Shown here one piece after another: positions 1 through 5,745 of a stretch of DNA of 7,464 bases. Each line of letters opens with the position of its first letter. Positions within the stretch are counted from its first letter, which is position 1. Source of the DNA: Clostridia bacterium (GTDB lineage: Bacteria; Bacillota; DSM-521; Neomoorellales; Neomoorellaceae); NCBI GenBank assembly GCA_030445875.1, contig JASUSX010000106.1, forward strand, positions 1-7,464. The letters are read 5' to 3'. The notes under the pieces were generated by a model. The model was given only the letters and a program-made list of their open reading frames with translations. It made no database searches and was not told the origin of the DNA. Made by a program: the position numbers and the translations under genes.

Positions 1-262
1 CATTGAACGCTACGAAAACCTGGGTTATGGCAACCTGCCGGTAGTTACGGCCAAGACCCAGTACTCCTTCTCGGACGACATGACCAAGCTGGGCCGGCCG
101 CGGAACTTCAACATTACCGTCCGGGAGGTCAGGCTCTCGGCTGGCGCCGGCTTTATCGTCCCCATCACCGGGGCTATTATGACCATGCCCGGCCTGCCCA
201 AGCGCCCGGCGGCCTGTAATATTGATATCGATGCCGACGGAGTAATTACCGGCCTCTTCTAG
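1..262 (+). CDS. fhs: Formate-tetrahydrofolate ligase, C-terminal end (partial)
   Basis: Only the last 86 residues are present; the reading frame enters from the left edge with its first full codon at base 2 and stops with TAG at 260-262. The enzyme ligates formate to tetrahydrofolate using ATP, giving 10-formyl-THF. In acetogens this is the second step of the methyl branch of the Wood-Ljungdahl pathway, and it takes place in the cytoplasm. The fragment shows the family's conserved C-terminal sequence: [10 protein letters not shown], then [18 protein letters not shown], then [15 protein letters not shown], close to the end. The usual family length is about 555-560 residues, so roughly 85% of the gene lies upstream of the window. 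A strong hairpin terminator follows 30 bases after the stop. The folate-synthesis gene folP is next on the same strand. The family call is secure; the acetogenic role is inferred from family knowledge and the likely host. Confidence 0.95.
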   Translation, partial: IERYENLGYGNLPVVTAKTQYSFSDDMTKLGRPRNFNITVREVRLSAGAGFIVPITGAIMTMPGLPKRPAACNIDIDADGVITGLF

Positions 263-292
263 GGCTGACTTACCCGCCGATCCTATCCCTGG

Positions 293-319
293 ACCCCACC
301 CCGCAGGGGTGGGGTTTTT
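293..319 (+). terminator. Intrinsic terminator after fhs
   Basis: A perfect 10-bp GC-rich stem (ACCCCACCCC at 293-302 paired with GGGGTGGGGT at 306-315) has a 3-base loop and is followed by a run of T to base 319. It lies 30 bases past the fhs stop and should end most fhs transcripts, so folP probably needs its own promoter in 320-376 or some readthrough. I see only a weak promoter candidate there: TTGCTG at 318, then GGTAAT at 341 with 17-bp spacing. Confidence 0.9.
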
Positions 320-376
320 GCTGCCGGCGGGGGAAAAATAGGTAATAAGTTTGGAAAATGTGAGGGAGGAAGTTTT

Positions 377-1573
377 ATGTCCTGGCAGGAGACAGTCGAA
401 GTAATCAATGTACGGGACACAGCAACGGCCGTAAAGCTAATGGAGCAGGTGGGCGTCGACGCCCGCGGTTTGGAGATCATGGCCCCCAAGGCCCTATCTT
501 ACTGTCTGAAGCTCAAAGGCGTCCCGGCCCGGGCAGCCGGTATCTTGAAGCAGGAAATCCTGGCCCGGGGCGGGGAAGCCGCCATGGCGGCCGGCGTAGC
601 TGGCTGGTCGGTAGAACAGACTGACGTTCTGCTTTTCGCCACCAGGCGCCAGCTTGAGCTCCTGGTAGATAAACTCCCCCAGCAGTATTTTGGCCTGGCC
701 AGGCTGGCGGCGACCATTAAGGCCACCCTGGCTACCTGGGAGGGGGAAGGAAGACGGGAGATTAAATGTCCGCGGGGTGGCCCTTTAACCCTGGGCCAGC
801 GTACCCTGATCATGGGCATCGTCAATGTAACGCCGGATTCCTTTTCCGATGGCGGCCGCTTTTTTGACCCCGGGGCCGCGGTAGAGCACGCCCACCGGCT
901 GGTGACCGAGGGCGCCGACATTATCGATGTGGGCGGCGAATCGACCCGGCCCGGCCACGAGCCTGTGCCAGCGGAGGAGGAATGGCGGCGCCTGGAACCG
1001 GTCTTAAAACGCCTGGTAGCGGAAATAAGGGTGCCTATCTCCGTGGATACCTATAAAGGGGCGACGGCCGAGAAGGCCCTGGATGCAGGGGTGGATATCA
1101 TCAACGACATCTGGGGCTGCCGGGCAGATGCGGGCATAGCTACAGTCTGCGGCCGTTACCAGGCGCCTCTCATTGTGATGCATAACCAGGAGGGTACTAA
1201 TTACCAGGACTTGATGTTTGATATCCTGACTTCCCTACAGGAAAGCATCAGGCTGGCCACAGAGGGCGGGGTACCACCGGAGCAGATAATTATTGACCCG
1301 GGTATAGGTTTTGGTAAAGACCTGCGACAAAACCTGGAGGTAATGGGCCGTTTAAGGGAATTAAAGGTTTTGGGTAAACCCATCCTCCTGGGTACTTCGC
1401 GCAAGTCGATGATCGGGAGAACCCTGGACCTGCCGGTAGATCAACGCCTGGAAGGGACGGCGGCTACCGTAGCCCTGGGGATCGCCCAGGGGGTGGACAT
1501 TATCCGCGTCCATGATGTGCAGGCTATGGTACGGGTGGCCCGGATGACCGATGCTATCATCCGCCAGTTTTAA
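377..1573 (+). CDS. folP: Dihydropteroate synthase with N-terminal extension
   Basis: This 398-residue enzyme condenses 6-hydroxymethyl-dihydropterin diphosphate with p-aminobenzoate to give dihydropteroate, a step in folate synthesis. The C-terminal TIM barrel (about residues 143-398) carries all the expected DHPS motifs: IMGIVNVTPDSFSDGG at 145-160, DIIDVGGESTRPG at 181-193, SVDTYKG at 222-228, NDIWG at 243-247, VMHN at 267-270, IIIDPGIGFGK at 304-314, GTSRKSMIG at 339-347 and IIRVHDV at 375-381. The sulfonamide/pABA-contacting SRK and RVH elements are intact. Typical bacterial DHPS is about 260-290 residues; here about 130 extra residues precede the barrel, including a conserved-looking ILKQEILARGGEAAMAAG stretch (56-73). 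I recall similar extensions in other clostridial DHPSs; the function of the extension is unknown to me. ATG 377 has an SD (GAGGGAGGA, 362-370) at 6-base spacing. The related corrinoid methyltransferases (AcsE type) are less likely because the DHPS phosphate- and pABA-site motifs are present. Confidence 0.93.
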   Translation: MSWQETVEVINVRDTATAVKLMEQVGVDARGLEIMAPKALSYCLKLKGVPARAAGILKQEILARGGEAAMAAGVAGWSVEQTDVLLFATRRQLELLVDKLPQQYFGLARLAATIKATLATWEGEGRREIKCPRGGPLTLGQRTLIMGIVNVTPDSFSDGGRFFDPGAAVEHAHRLVTEGADIIDVGGESTRPGHEPVPAEEEWRRLEPVLKRLVAEIRVPISVDTYKGATAEKALDAGVDIINDIWGCRADAGIATVCGRYQAPLIVMHNQEGTNYQDLMFDILTSLQESIRLATEGGVPPEQIIIDPGIGFGKDLRQNLEVMGRLRELKVLGKPILLGTSRKSMIGRTLDLPVDQRLEGTAATVALGIAQGVDIIRVHDVQAMVRVARMTDAIIRQF

Positions 1574-1595
1574 CCTAATCTTAAGTTTGGCCGCC

Positions 1596-1624
1596 TTGCC
1601 CTTTAATTAACTGTAAGGTACAAT
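1596..1624 (+). promoter_or_regulatory. Sigma-A-like promoter for the PAP2 gene
   Basis: TTGCCC at 1596-1601 (4 of 6 to TTGACA) is separated by exactly 17 bases from TACAAT at 1619-1624 (5 of 6 to TATAAT). Transcription would start near 1631. The -10 box covers the ATG at 1623, so that codon would be outside the transcript and the gene must start further down. The site is predicted by eye and has not been tested. Confidence 0.6.
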
Positions 1625-1658
1625 GGAAAAGCAAGTACTAGAGAGAGGGAGAGGAGCT

Positions 1659-2183
1659 TTGGGTTTCAGGCGGTGGCTCCAAAGGGGCGACTATTATCTC
1701 CTTTATTACGTGAACCAGCGTCTCCAGTGTCCTCTCCTGGACACGGCTATGCCCTGGTTCACACTCCTGGGGAGTGCGGCCTTCGGGATGGCCCTTGCCC
1801 TGGCAGCAGCTATCCTGGGGCGGGAGCAGACCCGCCTGGCCGGCTGGCAGGCGCTGCTGGCCCTGACCAGCAGCCACCTGGTCGTCAGGTATTTTAAGGG
1901 CGCGGTAGGCCGCTGCCGCCCTTACCTGGCCCTGCCCGAGGTGCGCTACCTGTCCCGCCCCTGGCAGGACTTTTCTTTTCCCTCCGGGCATACTGCTGCC
2001 AGCTTTTCCCTGGCGGTTATCTTTGCCCTGCATTTTCCGGCCTTCACCTGGCCCCTCATTACGGCTGCCGGCTTAACGGGGATCAGCCGCCTGTATGTAG
2101 GAATGCATTACCCCTCGGATGTCCTGGGGGGAGCTATGGTGGGGTCCATTTTTGCTTACGCCATCCATGCCTGGCTGCTTTAG
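1659..2183 (+). CDS. PAP2-family membrane phosphatase (undecaprenyl-diphosphatase/lipid phosphatase type)
   Basis: This 174-residue integral membrane protein (from TTG 1659) has the complete PAP2 acid-phosphatase signature. Motif 1 is K80...RP (KGAVGRCRP, 80-88), motif 2 is PSGH at 108-111 with the catalytic His111, and motif 3 is SRLYVGMHYPSD at 143-154 with His150 and Asp154. Several hydrophobic segments surround these (about 31-53, 64-77, 113-127, 131-147, 155-173), so the active site should face outside the cytoplasm. Members dephosphorylate undecaprenyl diphosphate (BcrC/YbjG type) or other lipid phosphates; the substrate cannot be told from sequence. The frame is open from ATG 1623, but that ATG overlaps a -10 box. 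TTG 1659 is preceded by GAGAGGGAGAGGAG, whose GGGAG core lies about 7 bases away, so TTG is preferred (moderate confidence). The pst operon follows directly; shared phosphate physiology is only an inference. Confidence 0.88.
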   Translation: MGFRRWLQRGDYYLLYYVNQRLQCPLLDTAMPWFTLLGSAAFGMALALAAAILGREQTRLAGWQALLALTSSHLVVRYFKGAVGRCRPYLALPEVRYLSRPWQDFSFPSGHTAASFSLAVIFALHFPAFTWPLITAAGLTGISRLYVGMHYPSDVLGGAMVGSIFAYAIHAWLL

Positions 2184-2222
2184 TTAACCCAAGCTTAACA
2201 AATAGCTAATCAGGGCTTAACA
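2184..2222 (+). promoter_or_regulatory. Pho box array: four PhoP-type TTAACA-like direct repeats
   Basis: Hexamers lie at exact 11-bp steps with 5-base gaps: TTAACC (2184), TTAACA (2195), CTAATC (2206, degenerate) and TTAACA (2217). The Bacillus subtilis PhoP response regulator binds TTAACA-type direct repeats about 11 bp apart, typically four covering roughly -60 to -20 of activated promoters. With a start near 2244 this array would span -60 to -22. It begins at the base after the PAP2 stop codon. PhoP control under phosphate limitation is inferred; phoPR is not in this window. Confidence 0.75.
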
Positions 2223-2231
2223 ACTGGGACT

Positions 2232-2237
2232 TATAAT
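2232..2237 (+). promoter_or_regulatory. -10 box of the pst promoter
   Basis: A perfect TATAAT lies 9 bases after the last TTAACA repeat. The position 17 bp upstream reads ATCAGG (2209-2214), which is not a -35 element, as expected for a promoter that depends on PhoP binding. The start of transcription would be about 2243-2245. Confidence 0.65.
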
Positions 2238-2298
2238 TTAGCATGGAGACCCAGGACAAGCCGGGCAAGGAAGATCAGGACAAGGGAGTTGGTTCCCC

Positions 2299-3222
2299 GT
2301 GCGGCGCGGTACCGGCCCTATGACGGCTGCCAGGCGGCGGCAGCTATACCGGGAATATGTGGGCAAATCGTTAACCTTTGTTTGCGCGGCAACCCTTATT
2401 GGTATCACGGCGGCCATTGTTGTTTTTATCGCTATGCAAGGCCTGTCAACCTTTGTGGTCAATCATATCGACCCGTGGCGTTTTCTTTTCAGTACGGCCT
2501 GGCAACCGGATCTCCCTCACGAAGAGGGAGGGCCCCTGGTGGGCACCCTGGCCTTTACCATAGGTTCAGTCAGCGTTTCTTTGCTGGCTGTCCTCATCGG
2601 GGGGCCTTTGAGCGTAGTGGCCGCAGTCTTTATGGTGGAGATAGCCCCGGCCTGGGGCCAGCGTTTATTACAACCGGCCATCGAGATCCTGGCCGGTATC
2701 CCTTCAGTGGTCTACGGCTGGATCGGGTTAAGCGTCCTGGTACCCTTTTTGAGGGCCAGGCTGCATACCCTGGGCTTCAGCCTCCTGGCCGGTTGCCTGG
2801 TTCTGGCGATAATGATTATCCCCACGGTGGTAAGCCTTTCGGCTGATTCCCTGCGCGCCCTTTCCCGGGATCTTAAGGAAGCGGCCTATGCTTTAGGCAG
2901 TACCCGCTGGCAGACTATCTCCCGGGTTCTCCTGCCGGCCGCCGGGCCGGGTATCTTGACCGCCATCGTGCTGGGCCTGGCCCGGGCCTTTGGTGAGGCC
3001 CTGGCTGTCCAGATGGTTATCGGTAACACCCGCAGCATACCAACCTCTATCCTGTCGCCCATGACGACGCTGACCAGTGCTATTACCATGGATATGGGCT
3101 ACACTATTCCCGGGACACCCTGGAATAATGCCCTCTGGTCCATGAGCCTGCTCCTGCTCCTGATTACCTTTGGCTTTATAATCCTTATTCGTTTAATCGG
3201 CAGGAGGAGGGCTTACCGGTGA
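2299..3222 (+). CDS. pstC: Phosphate ABC transporter permease PstC
   Basis: This is one of the two membrane subunits of the high-affinity phosphate importer (PstSCAB), 307 residues, the usual size for PstC. The N-terminal helix (about 24-46) is followed by a loop containing the PstC-typical GGPLVGTLAFT (77-87), then further membrane segments (about 83-112, 125-150, 158-182, 217-240, 278-300). The EAA loop that docks on the ATPase is EAAYALGSTRWQTISRVLLPAA (194-215), with the invariant Gly200. GTG 2299 is chosen because AAGGGAG (2282-2288) lies 10 bases upstream and no other in-frame start exists between the upstream stop at 2239 and 2299. ATG 2320 (residue 8) is an alternative but lacks an SD. 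It is the first gene of pstCAB-phoU and is expected to be driven by the Pho-box promoter. pstS, usually just upstream, is missing here. The stop overlaps the pstA start by 4 bases (GTGA). Confidence 0.93.
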   Translation: MRRGTGPMTAARRRQLYREYVGKSLTFVCAATLIGITAAIVVFIAMQGLSTFVVNHIDPWRFLFSTAWQPDLPHEEGGPLVGTLAFTIGSVSVSLLAVLIGGPLSVVAAVFMVEIAPAWGQRLLQPAIEILAGIPSVVYGWIGLSVLVPFLRARLHTLGFSLLAGCLVLAIMIIPTVVSLSADSLRALSRDLKEAAYALGSTRWQTISRVLLPAAGPGILTAIVLGLARAFGEALAVQMVIGNTRSIPTSILSPMTTLTSAITMDMGYTIPGTPWNNALWSMSLLLLLITFGFIILIRLIGRRRAYR

Positions 3223-4151
3223 ACGCACGGCTGGCTGATCGCCTGGCGACAGTTTTCTTTTGGTTGGGGGCGGTTATAATCATCCTTTTACTGGCCGCCC
3301 TGGTTGGTTACCTGCTTTTTCAGGGCGGCCGCTGGCTGGATCCAGGCTTTATAACCCGGCCTCCCGAAAACCTCAAAGCAGGCGGCGGTGTAGGCCCCCA
3401 GCTTTTTAATTCCTTCTACCTGTTATTCCTGGCTATGCTTTTTACCATTCCCCTGGGGGTGGGGGCCGGTATCTACCTGGTGGAATATGCCGGCAAGGGT
3501 GATTATAATCCGGCCCAGGACCTGCCCCAGGGCAAAAAGGCAACCGCTTTTTTACTGGGGGTTATCAACCTGTCGGTAGAAACCCTGGCCTCGTTGCCGT
3601 CCATTGTGGTCGGCCTCTTTGGCCTTCTGGCCTTTGTCGTGGCCACCGGATGGGGCTATTCCCTCCTTGCCGGGGCCCTGGCCTTAACGGTACTGAATCT
3701 GCCGGTTATGGTGCGGATCAGCCAGGAGGCTTTACAAACGGTGTCCGGGGATTTGAAGGAAGCCAGCCTGGCCCTGGGGGCCTCCCGCTGGGAGACTATC
3801 TGGAAGATAGTTCTACCGGCGGCCTTTCCCGGTTTGGTAACCGGGGCCATAATTACGGCCGGGCGGGTATTTGGGGAAGCAGCAGCCCTGCTTTACACGG
3901 CGGGGATGAGCAGCCCTATGCTGGATTTCGGTGACTGGAACCCCCTGCATCCCAATTCGCCCCTCAACCCCTTCCGCCCGGCGGCAACCCTGGCGGTGCA
4001 TATCTGGAAGATTAATTCCGAGGCTCTGATTCCCGACATCCGGCGGGTAGCCGACGGCTCAGCGGCCCTGTTGATTATCGTAGTCCTGGTGTTTAACCTG
4101 CTGGCCCGGTGGTTTGGCCGTTACCTCTACCGCCGCATGACGGCCAGTTAG
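3219..4151 (+). CDS. pstA: Phosphate ABC transporter permease PstA
   Basis: This is the second membrane subunit of the phosphate importer, 310 residues, pairing with PstC to form the channel. Hydrophobic segments lie at about 11-35, 64-88, 110-141, 148-166, 202-226 and 280-298. The cytoplasmic EAA loop is EASLALGASRWETIWKIVLPAA (181-202). ETLASLPSIVVGLFG (121-135) is the PstA-typical motif that follows the second helix. The segment GKGDYNPAQDLPQGKKA (92-108) looks longer than in many PstA proteins. The polar NPLHPNSPLNPFRP stretch (241-254) lies in the loop before the last helix. GTG 3219 overlaps the pstC stop codon (GTGA), and AGGAGGAGG (3202-3210) sits 8 bases upstream, so translation is probably coupled. 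The pstB start is 21 bases after the stop. Confidence 0.93.
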   Translation: MNARLADRLATVFFWLGAVIIILLLAALVGYLLFQGGRWLDPGFITRPPENLKAGGGVGPQLFNSFYLLFLAMLFTIPLGVGAGIYLVEYAGKGDYNPAQDLPQGKKATAFLLGVINLSVETLASLPSIVVGLFGLLAFVVATGWGYSLLAGALALTVLNLPVMVRISQEALQTVSGDLKEASLALGASRWETIWKIVLPAAFPGLVTGAIITAGRVFGEAAALLYTAGMSSPMLDFGDWNPLHPNSPLNPFRPAATLAVHIWKINSEALIPDIRRVADGSAALLIIVVLVFNLLARWFGRYLYRRMTAS

Positions 4152-4172
4152 GCCGGGGAGGTATAATTTGCC

Positions 4173-4937
4173 ATGGCTGACCAACAGCCCAAAATTATAA
4201 TCAACAACTTGAACTTTTATTATGGCTCTACCCGGGCCTTAAAGGATGTCAACCTGGAGATCAAGCCCTACGCCGTTACCGCCCTGATAGGCCCTTCAGG
4301 GTGCGGCAAGTCTACCTTTTTACGCACCTTAAACCGCCTGAACGATCTTATTGAAGGCGTGCGCCTTTCCGGGGAGATCCTTCTGGATGGGAAGAATATC
4401 TATGACCCGGATGTCGACGTGGTGGGCTTGCGTAAACGGGTAGGGATGGTATTTCAGCGGCCCAATCCCTTTCCCATGTCCATTTATGACAATATCGCCT
4501 ACGGCCCCCGCATTCACGGTATCACCAACCGCCACCAGCTGGACGAGATCGTAGAACGGAGCCTGAAAGCGGCCGCCCTGTGGGACGAAGTGGCTGACCG
4601 CCTGCGCCAATCGGCCCTGGGCCTGTCCGGGGGTCAGCAACAGCGCCTGTGCATCGCCCGCCTCCTGGCCGTGGAGCCAGAGGTGGTACTCATGGACGAA
4701 CCTTCCTCGGCCCTGGATCCCATCTCCACCTTAAAAATCGAGGAATTGATCCAGGTTCTGAAGGAGAAATACACCATCATCATCGTCACCCATAATATGC
4801 AACAGGCAGCCCGCGTTTCCGACTATACAGCCTTCTTCTTAAATGGGGAAATGGTGGAGTATGATGAGACCGAAATTATCTTTACCAAACCCCGGGATCA
4901 ACGCACGGAGGATTATATTACCGGTCGGTTCGGCTAG
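4173..4937 (+). CDS. pstB: Phosphate ABC transporter ATP-binding protein PstB
   Basis: This 254-residue cytoplasmic ATPase powers phosphate import through PstC/PstA; the length is normal for PstB. All ABC motifs are intact: Walker [10 protein letters not shown] at 40-48, Q-loop Gln95 in [14 protein letters not shown], signature LSGGQQQR at 151-158, Walker B VVLMDEP at 171-177 with catalytic Glu176, D-loop SALD at 179-182 and H-loop His207 in VTHNMQQA. The [17 protein letters not shown] segment and the C-terminal EDYITGRFG are typical of PstB rather than of other ABC importers. ATG 4173 follows GGGGAGGT (4155-4162) at a somewhat long 10-base spacing; no better in-frame start is present. The gene lies 21 bases after pstA and about 100 bases before phoU. 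Confidence 0.97.
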   Translation: MADQQPKIIINNLNFYYGSTRALKDVNLEIKPYAVTALIGPSGCGKSTFLRTLNRLNDLIEGVRLSGEILLDGKNIYDPDVDVVGLRKRVGMVFQRPNPFPMSIYDNIAYGPRIHGITNRHQLDEIVERSLKAAALWDEVADRLRQSALGLSGGQQQRLCIARLLAVEPEVVLMDEPSSALDPISTLKIEELIQVLKEKYTIIIVTHNMQQAARVSDYTAFFLNGEMVEYDETEIIFTKPRDQRTEDYITGRFG

Positions 4938-5041
4938 GCCGCATTTAACCCGGGAAAATTAATTTATTAGCAGATTTCTAGTGACAAAGGGGAAGTGAGG
5001 TGATTATAATGGGAGCAAGTAAACCTACAGGAGGTCTAGTT

Positions 5042-5713
5042 ATGGCTGCAACAACCAGGCAGGGCTTCCAACATTCCCTGGAGGATTTACAACAAAATAT
5101 CCTGCGAATGGGCAGCATCGTCGAGCAAACCATTGCTAAATCCGTAGAATGCCTGGTTAAACAGGACGCCAAAATGGCCACCGAGGTAGTTGAGGGTGAC
5201 GTGGTTATCGATGATATGGAGTTAAAGATTGAGGAACAATGCTTAAAGCTTATTGCCACCCAGCAGCCCATGGCCAAGGATTTACGCAAAATAGCGGCCG
5301 GTTTTAAGATTATCACCGATCTGGAGCGGATGGCCGACTACTCGGTAGATATCGCCCGTACAGCCCAGCGCATCCTGGAGACGGGCCAGCCTTTGATCAA
5401 ACCCTTAATCGATATTCCCCGCATGGCCGAATTATCCCAGGTCATGGTCAAGCAATCCCTGGACGCCTATGTCCGGGAAGATACAGAACTGGCTTACACC
5501 GTGGCCCAGGCCGACGACCAGGTGGATCAGCTCCATAACCAGGTCTTCCGGGAACTGCTGGTCTATATGATGGAGGATCCCAAAACCATTAACCAGGCCA
5601 CTTACTTGCTCTTCGTCAGCCGTTACCTGGAACGGATAGCCGACCACGCCACCAATATTGCCGAAGAAGCCATTTACCTGGCCACCGGTGAAAGAAAAGA
5701 GCTGAACGATTGA
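5042..5713 (+). CDS. phoU: Phosphate transport regulator PhoU
   Basis: PhoU is a cytoplasmic helical-bundle protein. In the bacteria where it has been studied, it links the Pst transporter to the Pho two-component system and restrains phosphate uptake and pho expression. From ATG 5042 it has 223 residues, matching the usual 215-235. Both PhoU repeats are visible, each ending in the metal-binding (E/D)xxxD signature: DLERMADYSVDIA (93-105) and YLERIADHATNIAEEA (195-210). Two strong start signals exist in frame. GAGGTGA (4997-5003) lies 5 bases before ATG 5009, adding 11 residues (MGASKPTGGLV) to the front. GGAGGT (5030-5035) lies 6 bases before ATG 5042. The second fits the family N-terminus better and is used here, but both may be used. 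It is the last gene of the operon; the terminator starts 4 bases after the stop. Confidence 0.94.
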   Translation: MAATTRQGFQHSLEDLQQNILRMGSIVEQTIAKSVECLVKQDAKMATEVVEGDVVIDDMELKIEEQCLKLIATQQPMAKDLRKIAAGFKIITDLERMADYSVDIARTAQRILETGQPLIKPLIDIPRMAELSQVMVKQSLDAYVREDTELAYTVAQADDQVDQLHNQVFRELLVYMMEDPKTINQATYLLFVSRYLERIADHATNIAEEAIYLATGERKELND

Positions 5714-5716
5714 AGG

Positions 5717-5745
5717 ACCCGGGTTAAAATTAACCCGGGTTTTTT
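5717..5745 (+). terminator. Intrinsic terminator of the pst operon
   Basis: An 11-bp perfect inverted repeat (ACCCGGGTTAA at 5717-5727, TTAACCCGGGT at 5730-5740) with AA between the arms is followed by T5740-T5745. In the folded RNA the inner A-U pairs probably open into a larger loop. The T-run runs into the stop codon of the convergent MFS gene (5744-5746). In the reverse direction the hairpin is followed by CCTTCAATCG, a poor U-tract, so it should work mainly for phoU. Confidence 0.9.

Noticed and set aside
499..921. 140-codon open frame on the minus strand inside folP
   Set aside because: It is a shadow of a GC-rich gene: no SD, a composition rich in S, R and P, and it lies opposite conserved DHPS motifs.
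377..1573. folP as a corrinoid/methyl-THF methyltransferase of the same fold
   Set aside because: The DHPS-specific motifs (NVTPDSFSDGG, GGESTRPG, SRKSMIG, IIRVHDV) are all present and intact.
2289..2846. 185-codon plus-strand frame overlapping pstC in another phase
   Set aside because: It has a low-complexity G/P/R/Y composition and no family resemblance; the pstC frame carries the conserved EAA loop over the same bases.
4162..4167. TATAAT just before pstB as a possible internal promoter
   Set aside because: The position 17 bp upstream reads GACGGC, which is no -35. The sequence lies in the normal spacer between the SD and the start codon inside an operon.
4938..4999. Separate promoter for phoU in the gap after pstB
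   Set aside because: AT-rich bases such as TTTATTAG are present, but no paired -35/-10 at proper spacing. There is also no terminator after pstB, so readthrough explains phoU expression.
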